Source: an uncultured Prevotellaceae bacterium (GTDB lineage Bacteria; Bacteroidota; Bacteroidia; Bacteroidales; Bacteroidaceae). Taken from it: 64,000 nt of DNA. Made by a program: the position numbers and the translations under genes. This document shows, in pieces, positions 17,920 to 26,913 of this stretch. Below the pieces are notes generated by a model. The model did no database searches and had not been told where the DNA came from. It saw only the letters and a list, made by a program, of their open reading frames with translations. Where the stretch lies: NCBI GenBank assembly GCA_947167515.1, contig CAMVIM010000022.1, forward strand, positions 1 to 64,000, read 5' to 3'. Position 1 is the stretch's first letter. The number at the start of each line of letters is the position of its first letter.

Positions 17920-18726
17920 TTATTTGTGTAGGTCGCAAGCAGCCTGTTCGTAATCAATGAGTTCTGTGATGGTTGGATTCGTGCCACAGATGGGGCATCG
18001 GTCTGTCTTCTTCACGTTGATCTTGCGGAAGTCCATCGTCTTGGCATTGAAGGTGAGCAACTTGTTGGTGAGCAGTTCGCCCACACCTGTCAGGTACTTC
18101 AACGTTTCTGCTGCCTGAATCGTGCCCAACATACCTGCAATGGCTCCCAACACACCTGCCTGACTGCACGTAGGCACGGCTCCTGGTGGGGGTGGTGTCT
18201 TAAACATACAACGGTAACAAGCTGTTCCTGGCACATGGGTGAAGGTTTGTCCCTCAAAACGGAGGATGCCACCATGACTGAAAGGTTTGCCAGCCATCAC
18301 ACAGGCATCGTTAATGAGGAACTTCACTGGGAAGTTGTCAGTACCATCCACCACAAAATCATACTCCTTCACGATGTCGAGGGCGTTGTCTGCCACCAGA
18401 AAATCACGATAAGTATTGACCTTCACATGAGGGTTGATGGCGTTGATGGTTTCTTTTGCCGACTCCACTTTCCACTTGTCCACATCGGGCGTGGTGTGGA
18501 TAATCTGACGCTGCAAGTTGCTCAAATCGACCACATCGCCATCCACAATGCCGATAGTGCCGACACCAGCCGCAGCCAGATACATCGCCACGGGAGCACC
18601 CAAGCCACCAGCACCGATGACGAGCACCTTGCCCTCACGGATTTTCTCCTGACCCTCTACACCTACATCCTGCAAAAGGATGTGGCGCGAATAGCGGTTC
18701 AGTTCTTCTTCGGTGAAATCAAACAT
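17920..18726 (-). CDS. ThiF/MoeB/HesA-family E1-like adenylyltransferase
   Basis: MFDFTEEELNRYSRHILLQDVGVEGQEKIREGKVLVIGAGGLGAPVAMYLAAAGVGTIGIVDGDVVDLSNLQRQI; CxxC zinc pair; strong AGGAGG before the ATG. Confidence 0.93.
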   Translation of the reverse strand: MFDFTEEELNRYSRHILLQDVGVEGQEKIREGKVLVIGAGGLGAPVAMYLAAAGVGTIGIVDGDVVDLSNLQRQIIHTTPDVDKWKVESAKETINAINPHVKVNTYRDFLVADNALDIVKEYDFVVDGTDNFPVKFLINDACVMAGKPFSHGGILRFEGQTFTHVPGTACYRCMFKTPPPPGAVPTCSQAGVLGAIAGMLGTIQAAETLKYLTGVGELLTNKLLTFNAKTMDFRKINVKKTDRCPICGTNPTITELIDYEQAACDLHK

Positions 18727-19045
18727 AACTGTCCTCCTTTGTGCTAAACGTCTGCCCGTTCGTCTTCGTTCCTCGACTCCGACCAGCCGAGCACTGCACC
18801 CCAAGCCTTCCGAATCGATACTCAATCGATTCCTTGTCTTGTCCTCCTCCCATGAAATAAAGGAAATCCACGGTGTCACCCTCATTCAGTTGAAGGGTGG
18901 CAAAGTCTTCTCTGTCCACGAACTCTTCGTTCACCTGCACACTCACCATATCGGGTTGTGCCACATTGTTCTGCTGAATCAAATCTGCTACAGTAGCAGG
19001 GAGTTGAACCTCTTGGTCTTCTCCATTTACAATCAATTTTGCCAT
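18719..19045 (-). CDS. ThiS/MoaD-like sulfur carrier protein with ~40-aa C-terminal tail after the GGG motif
   Basis: MAKLIVNGEDQEVQLPATVADLIQQNNVAQPDMVSVQVNEEFVDREDFATLQLNEGDTVDFLYFMGGG then QDKESIEYRFGRLG...; overlaps the ThiF-like start by 8 nt. Confidence 0.88.
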   Translation of the reverse strand: MAKLIVNGEDQEVQLPATVADLIQQNNVAQPDMVSVQVNEEFVDREDFATLQLNEGDTVDFLYFMGGGQDKESIEYRFGRLGVQCSAGRSRGTKTNGQTFSTKEDSYV

Positions 19046-19058
19046 AATGATGAAGTTT

Positions 19059-19078
19059 CCAGCCCACGCGCTGGGCGA
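19059..19078. repeat. 20-bp palindromic repeat CCAGCCCAYGCGCTGGGCGA
   Basis: CCAGCCCACGCGCTGGGCGA; other copies at 20062, 34811, 36360. Confidence 0.9.
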
Positions 19079-19111
19079 GGGTTTGTTGATTAAATATAAG
19101 TTATTGCAGTT

Positions 19112-20044
19112 TTATTCCTCAGAGAAGAGTTTCGTGCTGAGGTAGCGTTCGCCTGTGTCTGGCAGCAGCACCACGATGGTCTTGCCTGCATTCTCTGGGC
19201 GTTTGGCTATCTCAATGGCAGCATGAGCAGCCGCACCGCTGGAGATACCCACCAACGTGCCCTCGGTCTTGGCAAGGAGACGGCTGGCAGCAAAAGCATC
19301 GTCGTTCTTCACTCTGAACACCTCGTCATACACTTTGGTGTTCAGCACCTGAGGCGTGAAACCTGCACCGATGCCCTGCAACTTGTGAGGACCAGGCTTC
19401 TCACCTGACAGCACAGCAGAGTCGTAAGGCTCCACAGCCACCACCTTCACCTTGGGGTTCAGTTGCTTCAGCACCTCACCCACACCTGTGATGGTGCCAC
19501 CCGTACCGACACCAGCCACGAAGATATCCACCTTTCCGTCGGTGTCTTCCCAAATCTCCTTGGCTGTGGTCTGACGATGCACCTCCGGGTTCGCTTCATT
19601 GGCAAACTGCTGAGGGATGAACGCATCAGTCTGTGATGCCAGTTCCTGTGCCTTGCGGATAGCACCAGGCATACCCTCATAGGCAGGCGTGAGCACCAAT
19701 TTGGCACCCAAACTGCGGAGCAACGTGCGGCGCTCGATGCTCATGCTGTCGGGCATCGTGAGGATGAGTTTGTAGCCACGCTGGGCAGCCACCAATGCCA
19801 ATCCCACACCCGTGTTGCCACTGGTGGGTTCGATGATGACGGTGTTCCTGCCGAGAAGTCCTTGCTTCTCAGCCTGTTCGATGAGTGCATAGCCCACGCG
19901 ATCTTTCACGCTGCGTCCTGGATTCAGATACTCCAGCTTTGCCAATACACGGGCTCTCAATCGCTGGTCTTTCTCTACTTTGGAAAGTTCGAGCAAAGGT
20001 GTTTTGCCTATCAGTTCTACAAGGCTTTGTGCTATTTTTGCCAT
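19112..20044 (-). CDS. cysK: cysteine synthase A
   Basis: [48 protein letters not shown]...[35 protein letters not shown]. Confidence 0.93.
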   Translation of the reverse strand: MAKIAQSLVELIGKTPLLELSKVEKDQRLRARVLAKLEYLNPGRSVKDRVGYALIEQAEKQGLLGRNTVIIEPTSGNTGVGLALVAAQRGYKLILTMPDSMSIERRTLLRSLGAKLVLTPAYEGMPGAIRKAQELASQTDAFIPQQFANEANPEVHRQTTAKEIWEDTDGKVDIFVAGVGTGGTITGVGEVLKQLNPKVKVVAVEPYDSAVLSGEKPGPHKLQGIGAGFTPQVLNTKVYDEVFRVKNDDAFAASRLLAKTEGTLVGISSGAAAHAAIEIAKRPENAGKTIVVLLPDTGERYLSTKLFSEE

Positions 20045-20061
20045 AATGATGAAGTTTTTTA

Positions 20062-20081
20062 CCAGCCCATGCGCTGGGCGA
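20062..20081. repeat. 20-bp palindromic repeat CCAGCCCAYGCGCTGGGCGA
   Basis: CCAGCCCATGCGCTGGGCGA upstream of cysK. Confidence 0.9.
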
Positions 20082-20117
20082 GGTTATTTTACTGATGTTG
20101 TTTACTATTTGATGGTG

Positions 20118-20187
20118 CAAAGTTCGTGGTTTTCACGCTGCTGGGCAATCCCCTGCGTGCGGTATTCTTCTACCACTTTTATGGTAG
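20118..20187 (-). promoter_or_regulatory. sulfur-operon promoter with CTACC-N8-GGTA-N6-TACC operator (P4)
   Basis: Minus strand CTACC-ATAAAAGT-GGTAG-AAGAATACCGCAC (20187-20157); -7 box GAACTTTG (20125-20118). Confidence 0.7.
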
Positions 20188-21351
20188 GGCCTGCACAATG
20201 TCCTCGTAGAGGTCGTTCACATCCTCCAGTCCCACCGAGAGCCGGATGGTTGTGTCGAGCACATCCATCGCCAGTTTCTGACTACGGCTGAAAGGGCCAA
20301 AGATGGTGCTGTAGGGATGGATGGCGAGGGTCTTGTTGTCGAACAGGTTCGTCACTCGCCGCACCAGCTTGAGGTGGTCAATGAAGTGGAAACATGCCTG
20401 CTTATCGATGAGATCGATGGTGAGCATGGCACCCGCCGTTGGACCAAACTGCCGTTGAGCTAAGTCATGGAAGGGATTGTCGGGCAGACCCACATAGTTG
20501 ACCCGCACAATTTGTGGCACTTCCTTCAGCCGCTGTGCCAACTCCAGCGCATTCTGTGCCTGCACCCGATAGCGAGCATCGAGCGTCTCCAAGCCTACGG
20601 TCTGCATGTAGGCGGCATGAGGCACCATGTAACTGCCCAAGTTGTAGAGCAGTTCGGCACGGATGCGTTGCGCCACCTGCGGAAAAGCTCCATAGTCTAT
20701 CAGCAGTCCGCCCAACGAGGTGGCACCGCCAGAGATATATTTCGTGCTGCTCACCACCTCAATGTCCACCCCCAAATCCTTGGCACTGAATTGAGTGAAA
20801 GGGATGATGGTGGTGTCGGCAATGAGGGGGATGTTCCGCTCATGAGCAATCGCTGCCAGCGCACCGAGGTCAGCCACTTCCATTTGAGGGTTGGTGATGA
20901 TTTCGAGGAAGATGCAGGCGGTATGGTCATCCACCGCATCGCGCACAGCATCAAGGTTGAGCAGGTCAATAGGTCTATACTCCACTCCCAGCCGCGCCAG
21001 AGTGCGCCCCATCAGTCCCACCGTGTTGCCAAACAGGTGGCGCGAGGTGACGATGTTCTGTCCCTGTTCCACCACTGCCAGCAACGCACTCGTGATGGCA
21101 GCCATGCCTGAACAGAAGGCAATCGTGTGAGCAGCACTTGTCAGCGCCTTCACGCGGTCTTCCAGATGCGTGACCGTCGGGTTTGTCACCCTCGAATAGC
21201 TGGGTGCTGCCGAGCGACCGCAGAAGGCATCAGCCATCTCCTTCGCCGTGGCAAACTCGTAGGCAGCCGTATGATACACAGGCATGCTCATCGCCCCGTA
21301 AGCATCAGGACGGGGATATCTTGTATGAATGGCTATCGTAGATTTTCTCAT
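20179..21351 (-). CDS. trans-sulfuration PLP enzyme (MetY/MetB-like)
   Basis: TIAIHTRYPRPDAYGAMSMPVYHTAAYEF...YSRVTNPTVTHLEDRVKALTSAAHTIAFCSGMAAI...VVSSTKYISGGATSLGG. Confidence 0.88.
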   Translation of the reverse strand: MRKSTIAIHTRYPRPDAYGAMSMPVYHTAAYEFATAKEMADAFCGRSAAPSYSRVTNPTVTHLEDRVKALTSAAHTIAFCSGMAAITSALLAVVEQGQNIVTSRHLFGNTVGLMGRTLARLGVEYRPIDLLNLDAVRDAVDDHTACIFLEIITNPQMEVADLGALAAIAHERNIPLIADTTIIPFTQFSAKDLGVDIEVVSSTKYISGGATSLGGLLIDYGAFPQVAQRIRAELLYNLGSYMVPHAAYMQTVGLETLDARYRVQAQNALELAQRLKEVPQIVRVNYVGLPDNPFHDLAQRQFGPTAGAMLTIDLIDKQACFHFIDHLKLVRRVTNLFDNKTLAIHPYSTIFGPFSRSQKLAMDVLDTTIRLSVGLEDVNDLYEDIVQALP

Positions 21352-21352
21352 T

Positions 21353-22015
21353 TTATATATAATATTCCACCATTTCCACCAGTCCTGCCCGCAGCGCGTA
21401 CTTCGTGGCCTCATAGATGGTGTTCACGTTGATTTTTCTGAAAATATTCTTCTTATGTGTGGTGATGGTGTGGATGCTGGAATTGCGTTCCACAGCAATC
21501 TCCTTCACCGAACGACCCAGCGCAATGAGGCGTAGCACCTCTTTCTCTGTGGCAGTCAGCTGGTCACGTTCCGCCATCGACTGCTGAGGTGGCGGCGAGA
21601 GCAGCAGATTCGTCACCTGATGGCAGAGGAACCTGACACCTGTGAGGGCACACTTCAGCGCCGTGATGATTTCCTGTGCCGAATCGTCCTTCAGCACCAT
21701 ACTGAACTGCTGTTCCACGCTCAACCGACGGATGAGCACCTCTGTCAGATCAGCGGAGAAGAGCACCCACTGCACAAAAGGGAAGCGGTCGGAGAGATTG
21801 AGCAGTTCGTCCGAGCTGCCGAGGTCGAAGAGCGTGTAGTCAATAATGACCACCGCCTTCGGATTCTCCTTCAGCGTGGCAATCAGTTCCGCCCGATGAG
21901 CCAGTTCCTTCACCTCCAGCTCCTCCACGTCCTTCAGTGCCATGCGCACCAAGGCCTTCAGCCCCAGCCGCGTGATGTCCTGATTGTCTGCTATGATGAA
22001 AAGTTTCTTGTCCAT
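21353..22015 (-). CDS. LuxR/NarL-family response regulator
   Basis: Receiver-like N-term MDKKLFIIADNQDITRLGLKALV...VVIIDYTLF; HTH LTATEKEVLRLIALGRSVKEIAVERNSSIHTITTHKKNIFRKINV. Confidence 0.9.
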   Translation of the reverse strand: MDKKLFIIADNQDITRLGLKALVRMALKDVEELEVKELAHRAELIATLKENPKAVVIIDYTLFDLGSSDELLNLSDRFPFVQWVLFSADLTEVLIRRLSVEQQFSMVLKDDSAQEIITALKCALTGVRFLCHQVTNLLLSPPPQQSMAERDQLTATEKEVLRLIALGRSVKEIAVERNSSIHTITTHKKNIFRKINVNTIYEATKYALRAGLVEMVEYYI

Positions 22016-22044
22016 GAGTCTTTTGTCGTGTTCAGAATTTTGTG

Positions 22045-22052
22045 CAAAGGTA
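22045..22052 (-). promoter_or_regulatory. -7 box TACCTTTG upstream of the LuxR regulator
   Basis: caaaggta on plus = TACCTTTG on minus. Confidence 0.5.
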
Positions 22053-22177
22053 TGGAGGTTAATACTTTTTACCAAGAAAACCTTTTATCTTTAGAAAAAT
22101 TATCTATCAGCAAAATGTTATATAGAAAAACTTATCACCCAAAGGGATACGAAAAAAGAAAAGGACTTTCCTCGCTT

Positions 22178-22247
22178 CTACCCTTTTTGGGGTAGATGAA
22201 TACCACACCATCGGGATTTCGGGGGTGAGAGAAAGGCCGTACCTTTG
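22178..22247 (+). promoter_or_regulatory. promoter with shared operator (P1)
   Basis: CTACC-CTTTTTGG-GGTAG-ATGAATACCACAC (22178-22208); TACCTTTG (22240-22247). Confidence 0.75.
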
Positions 22248-22315
22248 CAGCGGATTTCAGAAACAAAAAAGATTTATAGATTAAACAAATCAATTAAATA
22301 TATTAATGTGAACAT

Positions 22316-23221
22316 ATGAAAGTAAAAGCATTTTTGACAGCAGTAGTAGCAGCCTTGGCAGTTGCAGCCAGTGCAGGCACACCACAGAACGATGGCATCA
22401 TCACCATCAAAGCTAATAAGGCCAGCAAGGCATTGGTGGAACAATGGATAGAGATTTATAAGACCGTGAACCCTAACGTGAAGATAGCGCTGGTGAGTGG
22501 CAAAAATGCCGATGCCGACCTCACGTTGGTGACGCAGCATCAGGAGGGTGTGAACGTGACGTATGTGGGACGTTATGCACTGCTGCCTGTCACCTCAACG
22601 GAGAATCCCTTATTAGGCGATATCCAGAAGAAGGAGTGGAAGAGCAAGGACATCAAGAGTCTGTTCTTCACGGCTGAAGACCTCGACGAGGAGTATGAGG
22701 AGGAAGTGGAAGGCAAAAAGAATAAGTTGAAGGACAAACTCACCGTCTATTCGGGCAGCAGCAAGGCATCGCTGTCGGGCACGTTTGCCTCTCACTTCGG
22801 TCGCACCACCGACGACCTGCGTGGCAACCGCATCGCTGGGGACGACCTCTACCTGCTGAATGCCATCAGCGAGGACAAGGCTTCCGTCACTTTCAACGCC
22901 CTGAGCAACCTCTACGACCTCTCATCTCGCTCCCTGCGCAGCGACCTCGCCCTGTTGCCGCTCGGCGTGAAGGCGAGCCAGCGTGAGGCACTCCGTTCGG
23001 GCAATCTGGACGAGACACTCGAACTCATCGAGAACGAGGACATCGACCTCATCCCCGTGGAGGACATCGGCTTCACCTACAGCGCATTCGATGCGGACAT
23101 CGACAAGTTCCTCACATGGGTGGTGAGCGACGGACAACAATACAACCACGCTGCAGGATTCCTGCATCTGACGAACAAGGAAGTGGAGAGCCAATTGAGG
23201 CTCTTGGCACAAAATCAATAA
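22316..23221 (+). CDS. secreted periplasmic-binding-protein-like protein
   Basis: Signal peptide MKVKAFLTAVVAALAVAASAG; KALVEQWIEIYKTVNPNVKIALVSGKNADADLTLV and GTFASHFGRTTDDLRGNRIAGDDLYLLNAI resemble PstS-like binding folds. Confidence 0.7.
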   Translation: MKVKAFLTAVVAALAVAASAGTPQNDGIITIKANKASKALVEQWIEIYKTVNPNVKIALVSGKNADADLTLVTQHQEGVNVTYVGRYALLPVTSTENPLLGDIQKKEWKSKDIKSLFFTAEDLDEEYEEEVEGKKNKLKDKLTVYSGSSKASLSGTFASHFGRTTDDLRGNRIAGDDLYLLNAISEDKASVTFNALSNLYDLSSRSLRSDLALLPLGVKASQREALRSGNLDETLELIENEDIDLIPVEDIGFTYSAFDADIDKFLTWVVSDGQQYNHAAGFLHLTNKEVESQLRLLAQNQ

Positions 23222-23355
23222 TATATGTTGGCTCTCCACACCTTCGGTGTTTCGAAAAACAATAAATACCAAAATACGAGCTTGCTCGCCTGAACACCTA
23301 TAAAAAATAAGAAAGGAGTGAAGAATTGACAATAATTTGTTCTAATAATAAATTA

Positions 23356-23524
23356 CTCAACTTTCGCAAGTTGTAGAAGTTATCGAAGTTAAAGAAGTTA
23401 TCGCTTCGCTTAGAAGTTAAAGACGATACCTTCTGACAATGAAAACATCAGCATGACATTTGTCTCTAACTTCTTTAACTTCTCTAACTTCTTTAACTTC
23501 AAAAAAGTGGAGCTTGCGAAACTT
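23356..23524. repeat. GAAGTTA-heptad palindromic element, copy 2
   Basis: 169 nt, same ends as copy 1. Confidence 0.9.
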
Positions 23525-23598
23525 CAATAAATTATTGTTTTCCAAGCCTCACCAAGAGGCAAAGGAACAAAAAAAGACAACAAAAAAACTTCATCAAT

Positions 23599-26500
23599 AT
23601 GACACAGAAAAGATTGTTTCTGGCGGCGGCACTCTCCGTCGCCACCTCTGTAGCCCTGTCGGCACAGACCCTCAGAGGACACATCAGCGATGCCCTCAAC
23701 GGCGAACCCATCACAGGAGCCGCCATTGGATACGGAAGCGGACGGGGTGTGATTTCCGACCTCGACGGTAATTTCACCATTTCGGTGAAGTCACTGCCTG
23801 TCAAACTCAACATCAGCTACACGGGCTACCGTCAGCAGACCATCACGGTCTATGACGATGAGGAGGACATTGAAGTGAAGCTGACAGAACGGCGCAACTT
23901 CCTCGACGATGTGGTTGTGGTGGGCTACGGCACACAGAGCCGCACCCAGTTGACGGGTTCGGTGGTGACGGTGAAGGCCGATGTGTTTGAGAACAGCACG
24001 GCCAGTACGCTGGACGGTGCGTTGAGCGGTCAGGTGGCAGGACTGAATGTGACAGCTGCCAGCGGACAGCCTGGTGCCGAGAGCAGCATCCGCATCCGTG
24101 GTGGCAATTCGGTGAACGCCTCGAACGAACCGCTGTATGTGGTCGATGGCTTCATCTATTTCAAAGATGCTTCGACAAGCGGCACGGGGCTGGGTGCCAT
24201 CGAGAGCAGCCTCAACCCCTTGGCCACCATCAACCCCAACGACATCGAGAGCATTGAGGTGCTGAAGGATGTGAGCGCCACCGCCATCTATGGTTCACGT
24301 GGTGCCAATGGCGTCATTCTCATCACCACCCAAAAAGGAAAACAAGGTGAGAAGAAAGCCAGCATCAACTATGGCTATAGCCTGGGATTCAGCAATGTGA
24401 CCAAGAAACTTGACCTGATGAATGCTGCTGAGTGGGCACAATTCCAAAAGACCTATTATAACAATAAAGGAGGTTACACAGATGAGCAGATTGCCGCATT
24501 GGGCAAAGGCACCGACTGGCAAGATGCCGTTCTGCGCACAGCCTTGCAGCAGAGTCATGAACTCAGCATCAATGGAGGCACGGACAAGGGACGTTACGCT
24601 TTTTCAGCCAACTATACTGATCAAGACGGCATCATCCTTAACTCAGGTTTCCAGCGCTACAACTTCCACACCAACGCTGAATGGGAGCTGCTGAAGAACC
24701 TGAAGTTCGGTGTCAATGCCACTTACGGACGCAGCAAACAGAGCGGGCTCACCACATCTGAGAAGCAGGTGTTCAACTCCTCCCCCTTCTCTGCTGGCAT
24801 CACCAACAGCTTTGTCTATGCATTGCTCACTCCTCCCGTGGTGCCAGTGTATAATGCCGACGGTTCCTACAATTTCAAGAATCCATACGAATATGCCTAT
24901 TTCGCCATTGGCGACCATGCCTCCAATGCCGTCTACGATTTGAAGGAAAGCGTGGCCGAGAACATCAACAACTATCTGCTCAGTAACGTGTGGGCGACCT
25001 ACAAATTGGGGGATGTGACGCTGAAAGCCGCTGTGGGTCTGAACAGTGAGAAACTCACGCAGAACTACTTTTCTGGCGCTTACACCTCTTTAGGACTTGC
25101 CAATGAGGGCATCGGTGGTGTGGGACATCGCCAGACAGACACTTGGCAGCAGGAATATACAGCCACCTACAACAAGGACATCAACGACAATCACCATATT
25201 GATGCTCTGGCTGGTTACACGAAACAGAACACCACCTCCACCTACAGTAACATCAGCACAAACCACTTCACCAACGAGACGCTGAAACAGTACAACTTGG
25301 GGGACGGTGCCAACATCTACACTCCGCAGACAGGCATCAGCGAATCGACGCTCAACAGTATCATCGCACGAGTGAACTACACATTCCTCGACCGTTACAA
25401 TGCCACTGCCACTTTCCGTGCCGATCACTCCAGCCGCTTCTCCAAGAACCATCGCTGGGGCTACTTCCCATCGCTTGGACTATCTTGGAATGTGGAGAAA
25501 GAGAAATTCCTTGCCAATGCCCGTCATCTGGACTATCTGAAACTGCGCCTCACTGGTGGTGTGGTGGGTAATCAGGAAATCAACGACTACGCCTTCACCA
25601 CCTCCTATGCCACAGGTTCTTATGCGGGTTCTTCCAGCTATGCGAAGAAGAACACCGCCAACGAAAACCTGAAATGGGAGACCACTGCGAGCTACAACCT
25701 CGGTACAGATCTCGGGCTCTACAATGGTCGCCTCAACTTCGTACTTGACCTCTATTACAAGAAGACCTCCGACCTCTTGCTTGACGTGCCCATGGGCTTC
25801 TCTACAGGTGTGACCAGCCAGATCCAGAACGTGGGAAATGTGGTGAACAAGGGCATTGAGTTTGCCGTGAACGGTACTCTTCTCAAGCGTCGTCACCTGA
25901 ACTGGACAGCCAGTGCCAACATTGCCCACAACCACAACGAAATCACCGACATGGGCATCACCAACAATGTCATTCAGGGGGCTGACAACGAACAAATCCT
26001 CCGCAGGGGCGAAGCCCTCGGTTCTTTCTACGGACTGAAGTTCCTCGGCATCGTGCAACAGGGCGAGGACGTGAGCAAACTCCCCACCGTGAGCGGTTCC
26101 GCTCCCAAGGCTGGTGACCTCAAGTTTGAAGATCACAATGGTGACGGCAAGGTGGACGGCAACGACCGTCAGATACTCGGAAGCATCCAGCCTGACTTCA
26201 CCTACGGCTTTTCCTCCCAGTTCCAATATCGTGAATTCGATGCCTCCATCACTTTTGCTGGCAGTCATGGCAACAAAGTGTATAATGCCTTGGGCAGAAG
26301 GCTGGAACAAACAGGTGACTCCTACAACGTGCTCGCCACTGTGAAGGATTCATGGACAGCAGAGAACGGTGGCAATACCCTCCCCTATGCAGGCAACGAC
26401 CGCCCCTTCTCTCACATTGACAGCCGTTACGTACAGAGCGCATCCTATCTTAAACTCCGCAACCTCACCATCGGTTATCGACCACGTCTTCCCAAGACTT

Positions 26501-26652
26501 TCCCTGTGGCTGTACGCATCTATGCCACCGCCACAAACCTTTTCACCATCACTCCCTACAAGGGCTACGACCCCGAGGTGAGCGGTGGAACAGACCGAGG
26601 TGCCTATCCCTCAGCACGTACCTTCACCTTTGGTGTGAACCTCACGCTGTAA
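23599..26652 (+). CDS. SusC/RagA-family TonB-linked outer membrane protein
   Basis: Carboxypeptidase-like LRGHISDALNGEPITGAAIGYGSGRGVISDLDGNFTISV; NFLDDVVVVGYGTQSRTQLTGSVVTV; SusC-type barrel end. Confidence 0.95.
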   Translation: MTQKRLFLAAALSVATSVALSAQTLRGHISDALNGEPITGAAIGYGSGRGVISDLDGNFTISVKSLPVKLNISYTGYRQQTITVYDDEEDIEVKLTERRNFLDDVVVVGYGTQSRTQLTGSVVTVKADVFENSTASTLDGALSGQVAGLNVTAASGQPGAESSIRIRGGNSVNASNEPLYVVDGFIYFKDASTSGTGLGAIESSLNPLATINPNDIESIEVLKDVSATAIYGSRGANGVILITTQKGKQGEKKASINYGYSLGFSNVTKKLDLMNAAEWAQFQKTYYNNKGGYTDEQIAALGKGTDWQDAVLRTALQQSHELSINGGTDKGRYAFSANYTDQDGIILNSGFQRYNFHTNAEWELLKNLKFGVNATYGRSKQSGLTTSEKQVFNSSPFSAGITNSFVYALLTPPVVPVYNADGSYNFKNPYEYAYFAIGDHASNAVYDLKESVAENINNYLLSNVWATYKLGDVTLKAAVGLNSEKLTQNYFSGAYTSLGLANEGIGGVGHRQTDTWQQEYTATYNKDINDNHHIDALAGYTKQNTTSTYSNISTNHFTNETLKQYNLGDGANIYTPQTGISESTLNSIIARVNYTFLDRYNATATFRADHSSRFSKNHRWGYFPSLGLSWNVEKEKFLANARHLDYLKLRLTGGVVGNQEINDYAFTTSYATGSYAGSSSYAKKNTANENLKWETTASYNLGTDLGLYNGRLNFVLDLYYKKTSDLLLDVPMGFSTGVTSQIQNVGNVVNKGIEFAVNGTLLKRRHLNWTASANIAHNHNEITDMGITNNVIQGADNEQILRRGEALGSFYGLKFLGIVQQGEDVSKLPTVSGSAPKAGDLKFEDHNGDGKVDGNDRQILGSIQPDFTYGFSSQFQYREFDASITFAGSHGNKVYNALGRRLEQTGDSYNVLATVKDSWTAENGGNTLPYAGNDRPFSHIDSRYVQSASYLKLRNLTIGYRPRLPKTFPVAVRIYATATNLFTITPYKGYDPEVSGGTDRGAYPSARTFTFGVNLTL

Positions 26653-26767
26653 ATTTCCTCTCTGTTCTGCAGACCCCCGTAAAGGGGAGCCCCTAGAAAG
26701 TTACTTGACAACCAACAACTTGCATAACACACCTCTCTATTGGGGGGAGGGATAAAAAGAGAGTCTT

Positions 26768-26837
26768 CTACCTTTTTTATGGTACAAGAATACCACACCA
26801 GAGGGGTGCGCCATGCCACGAGAAGTCCGTAACTTTG
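26768..26837 (+). promoter_or_regulatory. promoter with shared operator (P2)
   Basis: CTACC-TTTTTTAT-GGTAC-AAGAATACCACAC (26768-26798); TAACTTTG (26830-26837). Confidence 0.75.
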
Positions 26838-26913
26838 CACCGGAAAAAGAAAAAAGTTCAAACAAACAAAACAACTATAAATTTATTATTAAGGTAAAAA
26901 GGAGATCACAAAC

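Noticed and set aside
23460-23771. ORF beginning MSLTSLTSLTSLTSKKW
   Set aside because: Translation of the heptad repeat, then an out-of-frame reading of SusC.
25480-26310. 276-aa minus-strand ORF opposite SusC
   Set aside because: Antisense shadow of SusC.
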